A stretch of 64,000 nucleotides of DNA from Lysobacterales bacterium (GCA_002722315.1 PBLG01000044.1:1-64000), one strand, 5' to 3'. Shown: positions 48,500 to 58,447, counted from the first letter of the stretch. The notes: generated by a model from the letters alone, not told the origin. Made by a program: numbers and translations.

Positions 48500-49603
48500 A
48501 TGCGCAAGACCATGATCGTTGTCCTGCTGCTTGCCGCAGCTGCGCTTGCCGGCTGGATTCTTTGGGGTAGCGGAAACGGGCCCGGGGAAGACGATGGCCG
48601 GCCGGCCGACACGCCCACCACGATCACGCTGACCGAAGCTGTCGCTGCGGTGGAACGCACGCGCGTCGAAGCCGTGGGCAGTGCCGAAGCCAGGCGCTCG
48701 GTCACGCTTTTCGCGCCCTCCGCCGGAGAAGTGGTCGCAGTTCGTTTCGAGGCGGGCGACCGCGTCGGGCAGGGCCAGGTACTGCTCGAACTGGACGCCC
48801 GCGACCAGCGCCTGGCGCTGGAGCTGGCCGAGGCCAACCTGGCCGACGCCCGGCGCACCTGGGCACGCTACGAGCGCGCGGGCGAAAGCGCGGCCTTTAC
48901 CGAAACCCAGATGGATGCTGCACGAATCGCGCTCGAGCAGGCGCGCATCGCGCGCGACCGAGCCCAGGTGGCGCTGGACGACCGCACGCTGGAGGCGCCT
49001 TTCGACGGCATCATCGGACTGACCGAAATCGACCCGGGCGACCGGATCACGATCACGACGCCGGTCGCGACGCTGGATGACCGCTCGACCCTGCTGGTTC
49101 GCTTCGAAATCCCGGAGGCGTTTCTGGGGCAGATCGACATCGGCGACCAGGTCCGGCTCTCGCCGTGGAACGCGGGTTCGCCCGCCACCACTGCCACGGT
49201 CGTCGACATCGACAGCCGTGTCGATCCGGCAACCCGCACGTTCACTGCGCGGGCGCGCATCGATAATTCAGAAGACCGCTGGCGGCCCGGCATGGGCTTC
49301 GAAGTGGCAGTCGATCTGACCGGGCGCGAATTCGTCAGCGTGCCCGAACTTGCGCTGCAGTGGGGTGGCGACGGCGCCTATGTCTGGGTCATCGATGAGA
49401 ACGACCGGGCCCGCAGGCAACCGGTCTCGCTGGTCCAGCGCACCGCCGGCAGCGTGCTGCTGGGCGGCGACCTGGCGCCCGGCGACCGGGTCGTGCTCGA
49501 GGGCGTGCAGAAAATGTCCGAAGGCCGGTCGGTCGAAGTGGTCGATCCCGCCCAACTCGAAGACGACAGCGCGCTGCAGGCGACACGGGCTCGAGGACCA
49601 TGA
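48500..49603 (+). CDS. RND efflux periplasmic adaptor (membrane fusion protein)
   Basis: The 367-residue protein is an HlyD/AcrA-type adaptor linking an RND pump to an outer-membrane channel. One N-terminal membrane anchor (IVVLLLAAAALAGWILWG) is followed by a barrel-lipoyl half motif (VTLFAPSAGEVVAVRFEAGD), a coiled coil (ALELAEANLADARRTWARYE), a second lipoyl half (LEAPFDGIIGLTEIDPGD) and the beta-barrel region (STLLVRFEIPEAFLGQI). The stop overlaps the next gene by four bases. No TolC-type gene follows, so the outer-membrane channel must come from elsewhere. Confidence 0.9.
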   Translation: MRKTMIVVLLLAAAALAGWILWGSGNGPGEDDGRPADTPTTITLTEAVAAVERTRVEAVGSAEARRSVTLFAPSAGEVVAVRFEAGDRVGQGQVLLELDARDQRLALELAEANLADARRTWARYERAGESAAFTETQMDAARIALEQARIARDRAQVALDDRTLEAPFDGIIGLTEIDPGDRITITTPVATLDDRSTLLVRFEIPEAFLGQIDIGDQVRLSPWNAGSPATTATVVDIDSRVDPATRTFTARARIDNSEDRWRPGMGFEVAVDLTGREFVSVPELALQWGGDGAYVWVIDENDRARRQPVSLVQRTAGSVLLGGDLAPGDRVVLEGVQKMSEGRSVEVVDPAQLEDDSALQATRARGP

Positions 49604-52600
49604 GCTCGATCCAGAAACGGCTGGGCGACGAAAAGGTCGGCGGCCTGCCGGCCTTGGGTATCCGGCGCCCGGTACTGGTGGTCGTGCTGAACCTGCTGAT
49701 CGCATTGGCCGGCATCGCCGCTATCCGCGGCGTGGAGGTTCGTGAACTGCCCGATGTGGACAGGCCTGTCGTCGGGGTCAACGCGGTCCTGCCCGGGGCG
49801 TCGCCCGAGACCATGGACGCCGAGGTCACGCGGATTCTCGAAGGTGCGGTGGCGCGGGTATCGGGGGTTCAGTCGATCCGATCTTCCAGCGAAGAAAACA
49901 ACTCGCGCATCCGCGTGGAATTCAGTCCCGACGCCGACCTGGACGTGGTCGCGTCCGACGTCCGCGAGGCGGTCGCCCAGGTGCAGCGCCAGTTGCCCGA
50001 CGACGTCGAGGAGGTCAACGTCCAGAAATCCGAAAGCGACGCGGAGACGGTGGTCGACGTGGCGGTGCTCGGCAACGGGCTGCGCGAGGAAGAGTTGACC
50101 CGAATCATCGAGACCGACATCATCCCGGAATTCACCGCCATCGACGGGGTGGCCGACGTACCGCTGTTCGGCGACCGGCAGCGCGTGCTGCACGTGGTGG
50201 TCGAGCCGACGCGGCTGGCGCGCTTCGGGCTCTCGGCCGCCGACGTGGCCCGGGTACTGCAGCAGGCGCCGTTCGACATCCCGGTGGGCAGCTTCAAGTC
50301 CGACACCCAGGAACTGCTGATCCGGGCCGACGCCTCGGCCCTGACCGAAGAGCAGATTCGCGAGATCGTCGTTGCCGGCACCACCCGTATTCGCGACGTG
50401 GCCAACGTGTATTTCGGGCCAGAGGACGCCACCTCGCTGGTGCGATTGAACGGGCAGCCGGTGATCGGCTTCGGCGTGGTCCGCCAGGCCTCGGCCAACA
50501 CCATCCGGATTTCCGACGCGGTGCAGCAGCGGCTGGCCGAGCTTGATCGAAGATTCGACGAACTGGAATTCGTCGTTACCACCGACAACGCCGTTTTCAT
50601 CCGCGCCGCGGTGCGCGAGGTGCTGATCACGCTGACGCTCGCCGTCGCCATCGTCGTCGCCACGTTGTTCATGTTCACCGGATCGATACGGGCAACCCTG
50701 GTACCGTCGGTGACGATTCCGGTTGCATTGATCGGCACCGTGGCCTCGATCTGGCTGCTGGGCTTTTCGATCAACATCCTGACCCTGCTGGCCATCGTGC
50801 TGGCCACGGGGCTGGTGGTCGACGACGCGATCGTGGTGCTGGAGAACATCCAGCGCCGGCGCAGCCTCGGGCTAGGGCCGCGCGCCGCGGCGGTACTCGG
50901 CACCCGGCAGGTGTTCTTTGCCGTGCTCGCGACCACGATCACGCTGATCGCGGTATTCGTGCCGATTGCGTTCCTGCCCAGCACCGCCGGCCGGATGTTT
51001 CGCGAATTCGGCATCGTGCTGGCCTGCGCGGTCGGCATATCGTCGTTCGTCGCGCTTTCATTGGTGCCGACGCTGGCCTCCAGGTTGCCGTCCGAGGACC
51101 GATCGGGGCGTTTTCACGGCCTGCTCGTCGGCTTCGGACACCGGCTCAACGGCGCCTACCTGCGTGCCCTCGAGGCGTTACTGGCCCGGCCCTGGACCAC
51201 GCTCGCGGCCGCCGTGCTGCTGGCCGCGGCGGCCGGCGGTCTTTACCGGACGCTGGATCGTGAGCTGATCCCTGCAGAGGACCGCGGCGTGCTGATCGTC
51301 AACGGTTCCGGCCCGGACGGCGTAGGCCTGAGCTACAGCCAGCGCCAGGCCGACCGCATGGAGACCATCATCCAGCCGGTGATCGACGCCGGCGACGGAC
51401 AATACCGCTACACGCTGGTGGGACGCTACGACGTCAACCGCGTGCGGATCACCGTGCCGCTGGTGCCGTGGAGCCAGCGCGACCGGAGCCAGCGCGAGAT
51501 TGCCGAATCGGTACTGCCGGAACTCGAGCGCCTGCCGGGCGTCCGGGTCGGCGTATCGAACCCGAACAGCCTGGACCTGGGAGACGCCGGCGACGGCCTG
51601 GAGATCGCACTGACGGGCCCCGACTACAACGACATCTACCTGGCCGCGCGCACGCTCTCCGAGCGTATGGAAACCGAGATCCCGTTCCTGTCCGGCACAC
51701 GGATTTCGTACCAGCCGACCCAGCCCGAGCTTTCGGTCCGGATCGATCGCCAGCGCGCGAACGACCTGCGCGTATCGCTGGACGAAATTTCCATCGCGTT
51801 GCGCGCGATGGTCGACGGCGACGAGATCACCGAGCTGAGCGTCGGCGACGAGTCCATTCCCGTTCGCCTGGATTCGGTCACCGGTTCCGTCGACGACCCA
51901 TCCGACCTGGCCAACCTGTACGTCAAATCGACCGCTGGGAACCTGGTGCCGATGTCCAGCCTGGTCTCGATCTCCGAGACCAGCATCGCCGCTCAGCTGG
52001 ACCGCAGGGAGCAACGCCGGGCGATCGAGATCGACGCCAACCTGGCCCCGGGCACGGCGTTGGCCGAGGCAATCGATGCGGTTCGCGCGCTGGCCGATGA
52101 AACCCTGCCGGAGGGAATCAACCTGCTGTTGCTGGGCGAGGCGGCCGAGCTCGACGAGACTTCGAACGAGGTCGCTATCACTTACGCGCTTGCCCTGCTG
52201 GTGGTGTTCCTGGTGCTGGCCGCGCAGTTCGAGAGCGCGACCTCGGCGCTGGTGGTCACGCTGGTCGTCCCGTTCGGCATCGCCGCGGCCATCCTGGCAC
52301 TGTTCCTGACCGGCACGTCGCTGAACATCTACTCGCAGATCGGGCTGGTAATGCTGATCGGGCTGATGGCCAAGAACTCGATCCTGCTGGTCGAATTCGC
52401 CGACCAGATGCGCGACGCCGGCAAGGACGTGACCGAGGCCGTGATCGAGGCGGCCCAGGTTCGGGCGCGCCCGATCGTGATGACCATGATGTCAACCGTA
52501 CTCGGCGGGCTGCCGCTGATTCTGGGCTCGGGCGCCGGCGCCGAAGCGCGCGCGGCGATCGGCTGGGTGGTGTTCGGCGGGCTCGGCCTGGCCGCCGGAT

Positions 52601-52710
52601 TCACGCTGTTCCTGACCCCGGTGGTCTATCGACTGCTGGCGCCCCTTAGCAAGCCGCGGACCCACGAAGCCGAGAGGCTGGAGCGCGAACTCGAGCAGGC
52701 GACCGGCTGA
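49600..52710 (+). CDS. RND family efflux permease
   Basis: The 1036-residue protein is the inner-membrane pump of the AcrB/MexF class, which exports drugs or other solutes using the proton gradient. Twelve membrane helices in two sets flank two large periplasmic loops. The proton-relay pair is present as D408-D409 in GLVVDDAIVVLENIQRR. The first helix is VLVVVLNLLIALAGIAA, and the C-terminal half has GLVMLIGLMAKNSILLVEFAD. Length is standard. It overlaps the adaptor by ATGA and ends 5 bases from the convergent small-subunit gene, with no terminator between. The substrate is not predictable from these motifs. Confidence 0.93.
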   Translation: MSSIQKRLGDEKVGGLPALGIRRPVLVVVLNLLIALAGIAAIRGVEVRELPDVDRPVVGVNAVLPGASPETMDAEVTRILEGAVARVSGVQSIRSSSEENNSRIRVEFSPDADLDVVASDVREAVAQVQRQLPDDVEEVNVQKSESDAETVVDVAVLGNGLREEELTRIIETDIIPEFTAIDGVADVPLFGDRQRVLHVVVEPTRLARFGLSAADVARVLQQAPFDIPVGSFKSDTQELLIRADASALTEEQIREIVVAGTTRIRDVANVYFGPEDATSLVRLNGQPVIGFGVVRQASANTIRISDAVQQRLAELDRRFDELEFVVTTDNAVFIRAAVREVLITLTLAVAIVVATLFMFTGSIRATLVPSVTIPVALIGTVASIWLLGFSINILTLLAIVLATGLVVDDAIVVLENIQRRRSLGLGPRAAAVLGTRQVFFAVLATTITLIAVFVPIAFLPSTAGRMFREFGIVLACAVGISSFVALSLVPTLASRLPSEDRSGRFHGLLVGFGHRLNGAYLRALEALLARPWTTLAAAVLLAAAAGGLYRTLDRELIPAEDRGVLIVNGSGPDGVGLSYSQRQADRMETIIQPVIDAGDGQYRYTLVGRYDVNRVRITVPLVPWSQRDRSQREIAESVLPELERLPGVRVGVSNPNSLDLGDAGDGLEIALTGPDYNDIYLAARTLSERMETEIPFLSGTRISYQPTQPELSVRIDRQRANDLRVSLDEISIALRAMVDGDEITELSVGDESIPVRLDSVTGSVDDPSDLANLYVKSTAGNLVPMSSLVSISETSIAAQLDRREQRRAIEIDANLAPGTALAEAIDAVRALADETLPEGINLLLLGEAAELDETSNEVAITYALALLVVFLVLAAQFESATSALVVTLVVPFGIAAAILALFLTGTSLNIYSQIGLVMLIGLMAKNSILLVEFADQMRDAGKDVTEAVIEAAQVRARPIVMTMMSTVLGGLPLILGSGAGAEARAAIGWVVFGGLGLAAGFTLFLTPVVYRLLAPLSKPRTHEAERLERELEQATG

Positions 52711-52715
52711 ATGCT

Positions 52716-52820
52716 TCAGTCGCCGCCGCCGTTTTTCAGCGCGATGCGCAGCAGCGCTCCGACGGCCAGCGAATAGCCACCGACAAAGAAACAGATCCAG
52801 AAAACCAGTTCACCGTCCAT
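52716..52820 (-). CDS. Small membrane subunit of NSS transporter (34 residues)
   Basis: This 34-residue frame (MDGELVFWICFFVGGYSLAV, then a short GNG-type tail) is one hydrophobic helix. It overlaps the 3' end of the NSS transporter gene by 11 bases on the same strand. The arrangement and length match MetS-like small subunits that accompany bacterial NSS amino-acid transporters and are needed for activity in the MetPS type. It is not found by ordinary gene callers because of its size. Its tail region (KNGGGD) is polar, consistent with a cytoplasmic end. Confidence 0.62.
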   Translation of the reverse strand: MDGELVFWICFFVGGYSLAVGALLRIALKNGGGD

Positions 52821-54342
52821 CGTTACCCCCGCGGCTGCTCGCGCCGCCGTTATTGGCAATCGTCATGGGGCCGTCCTTGACCCGGTCGGCAAAGAATCGG
52901 TTGAGCGCAAGCACCGCCACCAGCACGATGCCCCATTGCAGCACCATGGTGCCAGTGCTGTAGGTCACCAGCGGGTTCCACCAGGTCTCGGGATTGTCGC
53001 GCACCGACTGGTAGATCCACCAGCCGAACAGCACCACGAACACCACCGGGATCGCGCGCACGGTCAGTGCGAACCAGGCGCCGATGCGAATATCGCTGCT
53101 GGCGTCGATCTCGTCGCGCGCCCGGTTGACGCCGTACTTGAGTATCGCCAGCGCGGTCAGCAGACCGCTGATCAGCAGGCCGACACCCCAGACCCAGTCC
53201 TGGTTGTTGAGGAACTCGATCGACAGCGCCGAAGGAATGCCGAACAGGAAGGCCACGACGCCGACCAGCACGGCGGCGTTGCGGCGCATGAAGCCGAAGT
53301 TCATCAGGTTGGTGGTGGCCAGCTCGAACATCGCGATGAACGACGAGACCCCTGCCAGGGCCAGGGCCAGGAAGAACAGCGGCGAGATGATCCAGGCGCC
53401 GGGCATGGTCGCGATCAGGTCGACGATGTAGATGAAGGTCAGCCCGACGTGGCCGGCGTCCAGCGCCTGCTGGGCGATATCCGGCGTCGGTGCGACTGCA
53501 AACAATGTGCCCAGCACCAGCGCGGCGGCGAACATGCCGACCAGTACGTCGGAAAACGCCACGATGCCGGAATTGACCGTGATTTCCTCGTTCTTTCGCG
53601 AATACACCGCGTAGACCATCATCAGCCCCCAGCCGGCGCCGGTGGACCAGGCCGCCTGGGTGAAGGCCTCCAGCCACACCCGCGAGTGCGCGAGCTGGGA
53701 CCAGTCGGGCACGAACAGGAAGCGCAGCCCGGCCGCCGAACCCGGGAGCAGGACGGCACGGACCGCCAGCAGCACGATGATCGCCAGCAATGCCACCAGG
53801 AAAACCTTCAGCACCCGTTCCAGCCCGCCCTTGATGCCCTGGAACACCACGAAGGTCGTGAATACCACAGCCGCCGCGTGATAGCCGACCGTTTCGACCG
53901 GATTGTTGATGAACGCGTCCCACTGGACCTGGCCGAACGTGGTCGCACCGGCCACGGCGGTGGCGTCCGATGTCAGACCGCCGGTGGCCGCGACGGCGAA
54001 GTAGCGGATGCACCAGCCGGCGACCACCGAGTAATAGAACATGATGCCCAGCGTCACGGCCACCATGAAACCGCCGGCCCAGGTGTGCTTGCGGCCCATG
54101 AAGTCGCGAAACGCGCCGATGTTGCCGAGCCGGCTCCGGGACCCCATGAGAAATTCGCACATCAGCAGCGGGATCGCCCAGATCAGCAGTGCGACGGTCA
54201 CTGCAACCAGGAAAGCGCCGCCGCCCCACTCGGCAGCCACGCGCGGAAAGCGCCAGATGTTGCCGGTGCCGACCGCCATTGAAACCGCGGCGATGATGAT
54301 GGCGACGCGCCCGCTCCATTGTTCTTGTTGTGGCTGTGCCAT
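52810..54342 (-). CDS. NSS family sodium-dependent amino-acid transporter
   Basis: The 510-residue protein is a sodium:neurotransmitter symporter (LeuT/MetP type) in the inner membrane. Helix 1 is AIIIAAVSMAVGTGNIWRFP, the sodium- and substrate-binding signature, followed by EWGGGAFLVAVTVALLIW. About twelve helices are present, including GTLFAVAPTPDI and GVVAFLFGIPSAL. It would import an amino acid with Na+. The ATG at 54342 matches the family N terminus. It is followed by the overlapping 34-residue subunit gene, and the two end tail-to-tail with the RND operon. Confidence 0.9.
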   Translation of the reverse strand: MAQPQQEQWSGRVAIIIAAVSMAVGTGNIWRFPRVAAEWGGGAFLVAVTVALLIWAIPLLMCEFLMGSRSRLGNIGAFRDFMGRKHTWAGGFMVAVTLGIMFYYSVVAGWCIRYFAVAATGGLTSDATAVAGATTFGQVQWDAFINNPVETVGYHAAAVVFTTFVVFQGIKGGLERVLKVFLVALLAIIVLLAVRAVLLPGSAAGLRFLFVPDWSQLAHSRVWLEAFTQAAWSTGAGWGLMMVYAVYSRKNEEITVNSGIVAFSDVLVGMFAAALVLGTLFAVAPTPDIAQQALDAGHVGLTFIYIVDLIATMPGAWIISPLFFLALALAGVSSFIAMFELATTNLMNFGFMRRNAAVLVGVVAFLFGIPSALSIEFLNNQDWVWGVGLLISGLLTALAILKYGVNRARDEIDASSDIRIGAWFALTVRAIPVVFVVLFGWWIYQSVRDNPETWWNPLVTYSTGTMVLQWGIVLVAVLALNRFFADRVKDGPMTIANNGGASSRGGNDGR

Positions 54343-54491
54343 TCCAGGCCCTTGATTTCGGACAAGCGCCGAGTATAAACGCCGCTCCCGACCTGGGTCC
54401 ATCCAGGCAGCGGCCCGGCGGGAAGGCTGCCGGCCGCTCCAGGTGCCGGCGTTACAATGGGAACCGAACTCCAGACAGGACAGGATCGATC

Positions 54492-55442
54492 ATGAAAAGA
54501 CTCGAATTCCGAAACGGAGACACGCTAGACATCATTGGCCTGGGCACCTGGAAGTCGGATCCGGGCGAAGTCGGCCACGCCGTGGAGACCGCGCTGGACG
54601 CCGGCTACCGGCACATCGACTGCGCCGCCATCTACCGCAACGAAGCCGAGGTTGGCGAGGCCCTGCAGCGGGTGTTTTCCCGCGGCGAGATCAAGCGCGA
54701 GGATGTGCACATCACATCCAAGCTCTGGAACAACGCGCACCTGAAGGGCGATGTCGAGCCGGCACTGAAAAAGACGCTTTCCGACCTCAAGCTCGACTAC
54801 CTGGATCTGTACCTGATCCACTGGCCCGTCGCCTTCCGGCCCGGCCTCGAGGGATTTCCGGAAAGCGAGTCCGATTTCCTCACGCCCGACCAGGCCCCAA
54901 TCGGCGAAACATGGGGTGCAATGCTGGAAATGCGCGACAAGGGCCTGACCCGGCATGCCGGTGTTTCGAACTTCAGCACGCACAAGCTGGACGCGCTCGC
55001 GGCCGGCGGCGCTGAAAGACCGGAAATGAACCAGGTCGAGCTGCATCCCTACCTGCAGCAGGACGAACTGCTCGCATATTGCCGCGAGCACGGAATACTG
55101 GTCACGGCCTATTCGCCGCTGGGCAGCAGCGACCGGCCGGAAACGATGAAGGGCGAAGACGAACCGTCGCTGCTCGACAACGACGTGATTGGCAGCATCG
55201 CCGAAAAGCACGATGCTACCCCGGCACAGGTGTTGATCGCCTGGGCAGTGGCGCGCGATACCGCGGTGATCCCGAAGTCGACCAACCCGGATCACATCCG
55301 CAAGAACATGGACAGCGCGAGTCTCGAACTGGACAGCCAGGACCTGCAGCGGATTCGCGACCTGGACCTGCACTATCGCTACATCGGCGGCGACGCGTTC
55401 CGCACCGACAGCGGTCTCTACGCCAACATATTCGACGACTGA
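54492..55442 (+). CDS. Aldo/keto reductase
   Basis: The 316-residue protein is an NADPH-dependent aldo/keto reductase with a TIM barrel. The catalytic set is recognisable: the aspartate of AGYRHIDCAAIYRNE, its tyrosine, the lysine of TSKLWN and the histidine of YLIHWPV. The cofactor site IPKSTNPDHIRKNM near the C terminus is typical. It is divergent from the transporter gene across about 150 bases in which TACAAT (54453-54458) could be a -10 box. It probably reduces aldehydes or ketones; no pathway link is visible. Confidence 0.9.
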   Translation: MKRLEFRNGDTLDIIGLGTWKSDPGEVGHAVETALDAGYRHIDCAAIYRNEAEVGEALQRVFSRGEIKREDVHITSKLWNNAHLKGDVEPALKKTLSDLKLDYLDLYLIHWPVAFRPGLEGFPESESDFLTPDQAPIGETWGAMLEMRDKGLTRHAGVSNFSTHKLDALAAGGAERPEMNQVELHPYLQQDELLAYCREHGILVTAYSPLGSSDRPETMKGEDEPSLLDNDVIGSIAEKHDATPAQVLIAWAVARDTAVIPKSTNPDHIRKNMDSASLELDSQDLQRIRDLDLHYRYIGGDAFRTDSGLYANIFDD

Positions 55443-55532
55443 ACATGCCTCTGCGTCCGGACAACCGCCTGTTCCGGGCATGCGTCCGTCCATGCACGAA
55501 GGAAGGGCCTGCAGTCGCAGGCGCCGTTCCGA

Positions 55533-56282
55533 TCAGCCCGTGGATCTCCCGAGACGCCGAAGGGAGGCCTCCGGCAGATCCGTTGCCGGCCCGGCGCTGG
55601 ACTGGTATCCGCAAATCGATTTCAGTTCAGTAGGTTCGAGCAACGTCAGGCCTTGCTGGCCTGTTTCGATCAGGCCGCGCTTCTCGAGCTTGCGGCAACA
55701 TCGATTGGCATGAACATGAGAAATGCCCAGCGCCTCGGCGATCAGCTTCTGAGTGATCGGCATCGTCATCGCGTCGGCCGGCGCCGCGCCTGCGGCCAGC
55801 ATGCGCTGCTGAAGTTCGACCAGCAGGTGCGCGATCCGGCTGGTCGCATTCAGCGCGCCTATCCGCAGGATCTGCTGCTCCAGAAAACGTTCGTCCTGGC
55901 CGCCGATCCAGCAAAGTGCCGCGCCCAGGCGCGCCGATTCGCGAAACAGGTCCATGAGTTCGGCGCAAGGGAATTCGGCAAGCGTGGCATCGGTGATCAA
56001 TTCGACGCCGGAGTCGCTTTTCTCGAACAACGCTCCGTACAGCCCGATGCTGTCGCCGGGCAACAGGAAATTGACGATCTGGCGGTGACCGTCCGGCGTC
56101 GTTCGAAAACGTATCGCCCAGCCGGTCACGACGATACGGGTGGCTTCCATTCGGCCCTTCTCGCGTTGCACGATGCAACCGGCCGGGTAATCGCGGGTTC
56201 GACGCTGCAGTCGATCGAGGATCGCGATGTCCTCGTCGAGCATGATCCCGATACTCTTCAGTCGCGCCTGCAAAGGTCTCAT
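55533..56282 (-). CDS. Crp/Fnr family transcriptional regulator
   Basis: The protein is about 249 residues from ATG 56282, which has AGGA just before it; the frame is open to 56390. A cyclic-nucleotide-binding-like barrel (PAGCIVQREKGRMEATRIV, FLLPGDSIGLYGALF) is followed by a dimer helix and a Crp-type HTH (ITQKLIAEALGISHVHANRC, RKLEKRGLIE). Cysteines are not arranged as an Fnr iron-sulfur cluster, so the signal is unknown. It resembles the DNR/nitrite-type branch. It is convergent with the aldo/keto reductase and shares a strand with the downstream spermidine-synthase-like gene. Confidence 0.85.
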   Translation of the reverse strand: MRPLQARLKSIGIMLDEDIAILDRLQRRTRDYPAGCIVQREKGRMEATRIVVTGWAIRFRTTPDGHRQIVNFLLPGDSIGLYGALFEKSDSGVELITDATLAEFPCAELMDLFRESARLGAALCWIGGQDERFLEQQILRIGALNATSRIAHLLVELQQRMLAAGAAPADAMTMPITQKLIAEALGISHVHANRCCRKLEKRGLIETGQQGLTLLEPTELKSICGYQSSAGPATDLPEASLRRLGRSTG

Positions 56283-56465
56283 CCTGTTCCTGCATTGCGC
56301 GTCGCAATGCGCACAGGCATCAGGCCGTCGCCTGCAGCCGGCGCTTGGACTCGCACCGTAAACACACCATGTCCACCATGAGCGAAGCATACTGGATTTT
56401 CGAGATTGGTTACTACAGGTGTTCGTGCCGGCTCGCCGGCCATCGTCCGGGCGCCGAAAACGTCC

Positions 56466-57146
56466 TCAAGCGCGGCGCACCGCAAACCAGATGTAGTGGC
56501 GTGTCCCCTTCCCCTTTCGGTGCGGCCTTACCATTTGCAGATCGACCTCGAACCCGGCCTTTTCCAGCCTGCCGGTGAAGCGCCGGTCGGGCGAGGCCGA
56601 CCAGACCGACAAGACGCCGCCGGCCTTCAGCGCGCGATAGGTTGCGGCCAGGCCGGCGGGCGAGTAGATCCAGTCGTTTTCGCGTCGGATCAAGGCTTCA
56701 GGTCCATTGTCGACGTCCATCATGACCGCGTCGAAGCAACCGTCACTTTCCCGCAGCAGGCGCGCGACGTCGCCCACGAACACTTCGGCCCTTGGGTCCC
56801 GTAGCGGATGACCCGACGGATCGCCGACGATCTCGCGATTCCATTCGACGACCTCGGGCACCAGTTCGGCAACAACGACCTCGGCATCGGCGGCGACCGC
56901 GTCCAGCGCGGCAGCCAGGGTGAAGCCCATGCCCAATCCGCCGATCAGCAGGCGCGGCGCAGCGCGCCCGGCGACGCGCTGGCAGGTCATTTCGGCGAGC
57001 GCGATCTCCGAGCCGTGCACGCGGCTGTTCATCAACTCGCCGCGCCCCGGAATCGAGATCGCGAACCGGTCGGCGTGCTGGTGCAGCTTCAGTTCGGTCT
57101 CGGTATCGGGGATTCGGGCTGTCGCCAGCAGGGTCGATCGGGGCAT
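56466..57146 (-). CDS. Spermidine-synthase-like SAM methyltransferase
   Basis: The 226-residue protein has the spermidine-synthase/methyltransferase core: LLIGGLGMGFTLAAAL as SAM-binding motif I, VVVAELVPEVVEWN as motif II, EVFVGDVARLL, and FDAVMMDVDNGPEAL with an acid motif. The N-terminal tail (MPRSTLLATARIPD) is shorter than in true spermidine synthases and the aminopropyl acceptor pocket is not evident. It may be an uncharacterised relative that methylates or aminopropylates another substrate. It lies between the Crp-type gene and a divergent hemerythrin-GGDEF gene. Confidence 0.78.
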   Translation of the reverse strand: MPRSTLLATARIPDTETELKLHQHADRFAISIPGRGELMNSRVHGSEIALAEMTCQRVAGRAAPRLLIGGLGMGFTLAAALDAVAADAEVVVAELVPEVVEWNREIVGDPSGHPLRDPRAEVFVGDVARLLRESDGCFDAVMMDVDNGPEALIRRENDWIYSPAGLAATYRALKAGGVLSVWSASPDRRFTGRLEKAGFEVDLQMVRPHRKGKGTRHYIWFAVRRA

Positions 57147-57285
57147 CTTTATTGTCCTGGATCAAGTCGAGTGCGTTTGCGCCCACCGAGAATAATCGAC
57201 AGTGCCCCGGGCCGTGCGCCAAAACGAGCCGGATCGTCGCAGAAAGACCAGCCACCGGGGACCCGGACTCGCCAGGGAGTTTCGC

Positions 57286-58404
57286 ATGACGACCTTTCAA
57301 TGGAGCAGCAGCTTCGTTACGAATCTCTCCACGGTCGATGAACAGCATCATCGCCTGGTCGACCTGATCAACACGCTCGGCGACCACCTGCAGCGCGATG
57401 AAATCGACGAATCCGGACTGGACGCGCTGTTCCGGGAATTGATCGACTATGCCGATTATCATTTTTCGGAAGAAGAATCGATGATGCGCGCGAACGGCCT
57501 CGATGCCCGGCATATCGAAAGGCATGCGGACAGTCATCGAAGATTCCTGCACGATATCGAACTGCTCAAGGGCGGCGACAGCGCGCAAGCCACGGATATT
57601 GCGTCGCGGACACTCGATTACCTGGTGCATTGGCTCAGCTACCACATTCTGGGCCAGGATCAGAACATGGCGCGGCAGATAGACGCGGTGCGATCGGGCA
57701 TGGACCCTGCCGCCGCATTCGAGGCGCAGGAAAGAAAGCAGGACGCGGCCATCGAACCGCTGCTACGAACGCTGAACGGTCTGTTGGCCCAGATCTTTTC
57801 TCGCAACCGGGCGCTTCTGGAGATGAACCGCTCGCTGGAGCGACGCGTTGCCGAGCGCACGCGCGATCTGTCGCAAGCCAATGAGCGTCTACGGGCTCTA
57901 TCCCTGGAGGATTCGCTGACCGGCCTTTCGAATCAGCGCCATGCAATGATCCAGCTCGAGACGCTTTGGATGGAGTGCCGCGACCTCGGCAAAGCGCTGG
58001 CGGCGCTCATGATCGATGCCGACCATTTCAAGTCGGTCAACGACAATTACGGACACGACGCGGGAGACAAGGTTCTCGTCGAACTGGCCCGCTGCATCAA
58101 GGAATCGGTGAGGACGGACGACCTCGTATTCCGTCTCGGGGGCGACGAGTTCCTGGTGCTCTGCCCACATACCGACCGTGAAGGGGCTTTGAGGGTCGCC
58201 GATCAGGTCGCCAGGCGGGTGGCCGACCTGCGGGTTGACCTCGGAGGCGCGATCTGGTCCGGCAGCATCAGTGTCGGGGCAGCATCGCAGACTCCGTGCA
58301 CTCAGTCCTTCGATAGCCTTATCAAGGAAGCCGACGACGCCGTCTACCTGGCCAAGACTGCCGGTCGGGCCTGCATTCGTTTCGCCGGGAATCTGCCGAA
58401 GTAG
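57286..58404 (+). CDS. Hemerythrin-GGDEF diguanylate cyclase
   Basis: The 372-residue cytoplasmic protein starts with a bacteriohemerythrin domain (about residues 1-135), with iron-ligand residues in DEQHHRLVD, HFSEEESMM, HIERHADSHRRF and HWLSYHILGQDQ. It then has a coiled-coil linker and a GGDEF domain (RLGGDEFLVL, motif at residues 285-289). An RxxD inhibitory site (RTDD) lies five residues before GGDEF, so c-di-GMP feedback is likely. It would make c-di-GMP from GTP under control of oxygen, NO or redox state at the di-iron site. It is divergent from the methyltransferase gene. Confidence 0.92.
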   Translation: MTTFQWSSSFVTNLSTVDEQHHRLVDLINTLGDHLQRDEIDESGLDALFRELIDYADYHFSEEESMMRANGLDARHIERHADSHRRFLHDIELLKGGDSAQATDIASRTLDYLVHWLSYHILGQDQNMARQIDAVRSGMDPAAAFEAQERKQDAAIEPLLRTLNGLLAQIFSRNRALLEMNRSLERRVAERTRDLSQANERLRALSLEDSLTGLSNQRHAMIQLETLWMECRDLGKALAALMIDADHFKSVNDNYGHDAGDKVLVELARCIKESVRTDDLVFRLGGDEFLVLCPHTDREGALRVADQVARRVADLRVDLGGAIWSGSISVGAASQTPCTQSFDSLIKEADDAVYLAKTAGRACIRFAGNLPK

Positions 58405-58447
58405 CGATTCGAGCCGCCGGACGCGCGCCTGTGAGCAAACGCATCGT

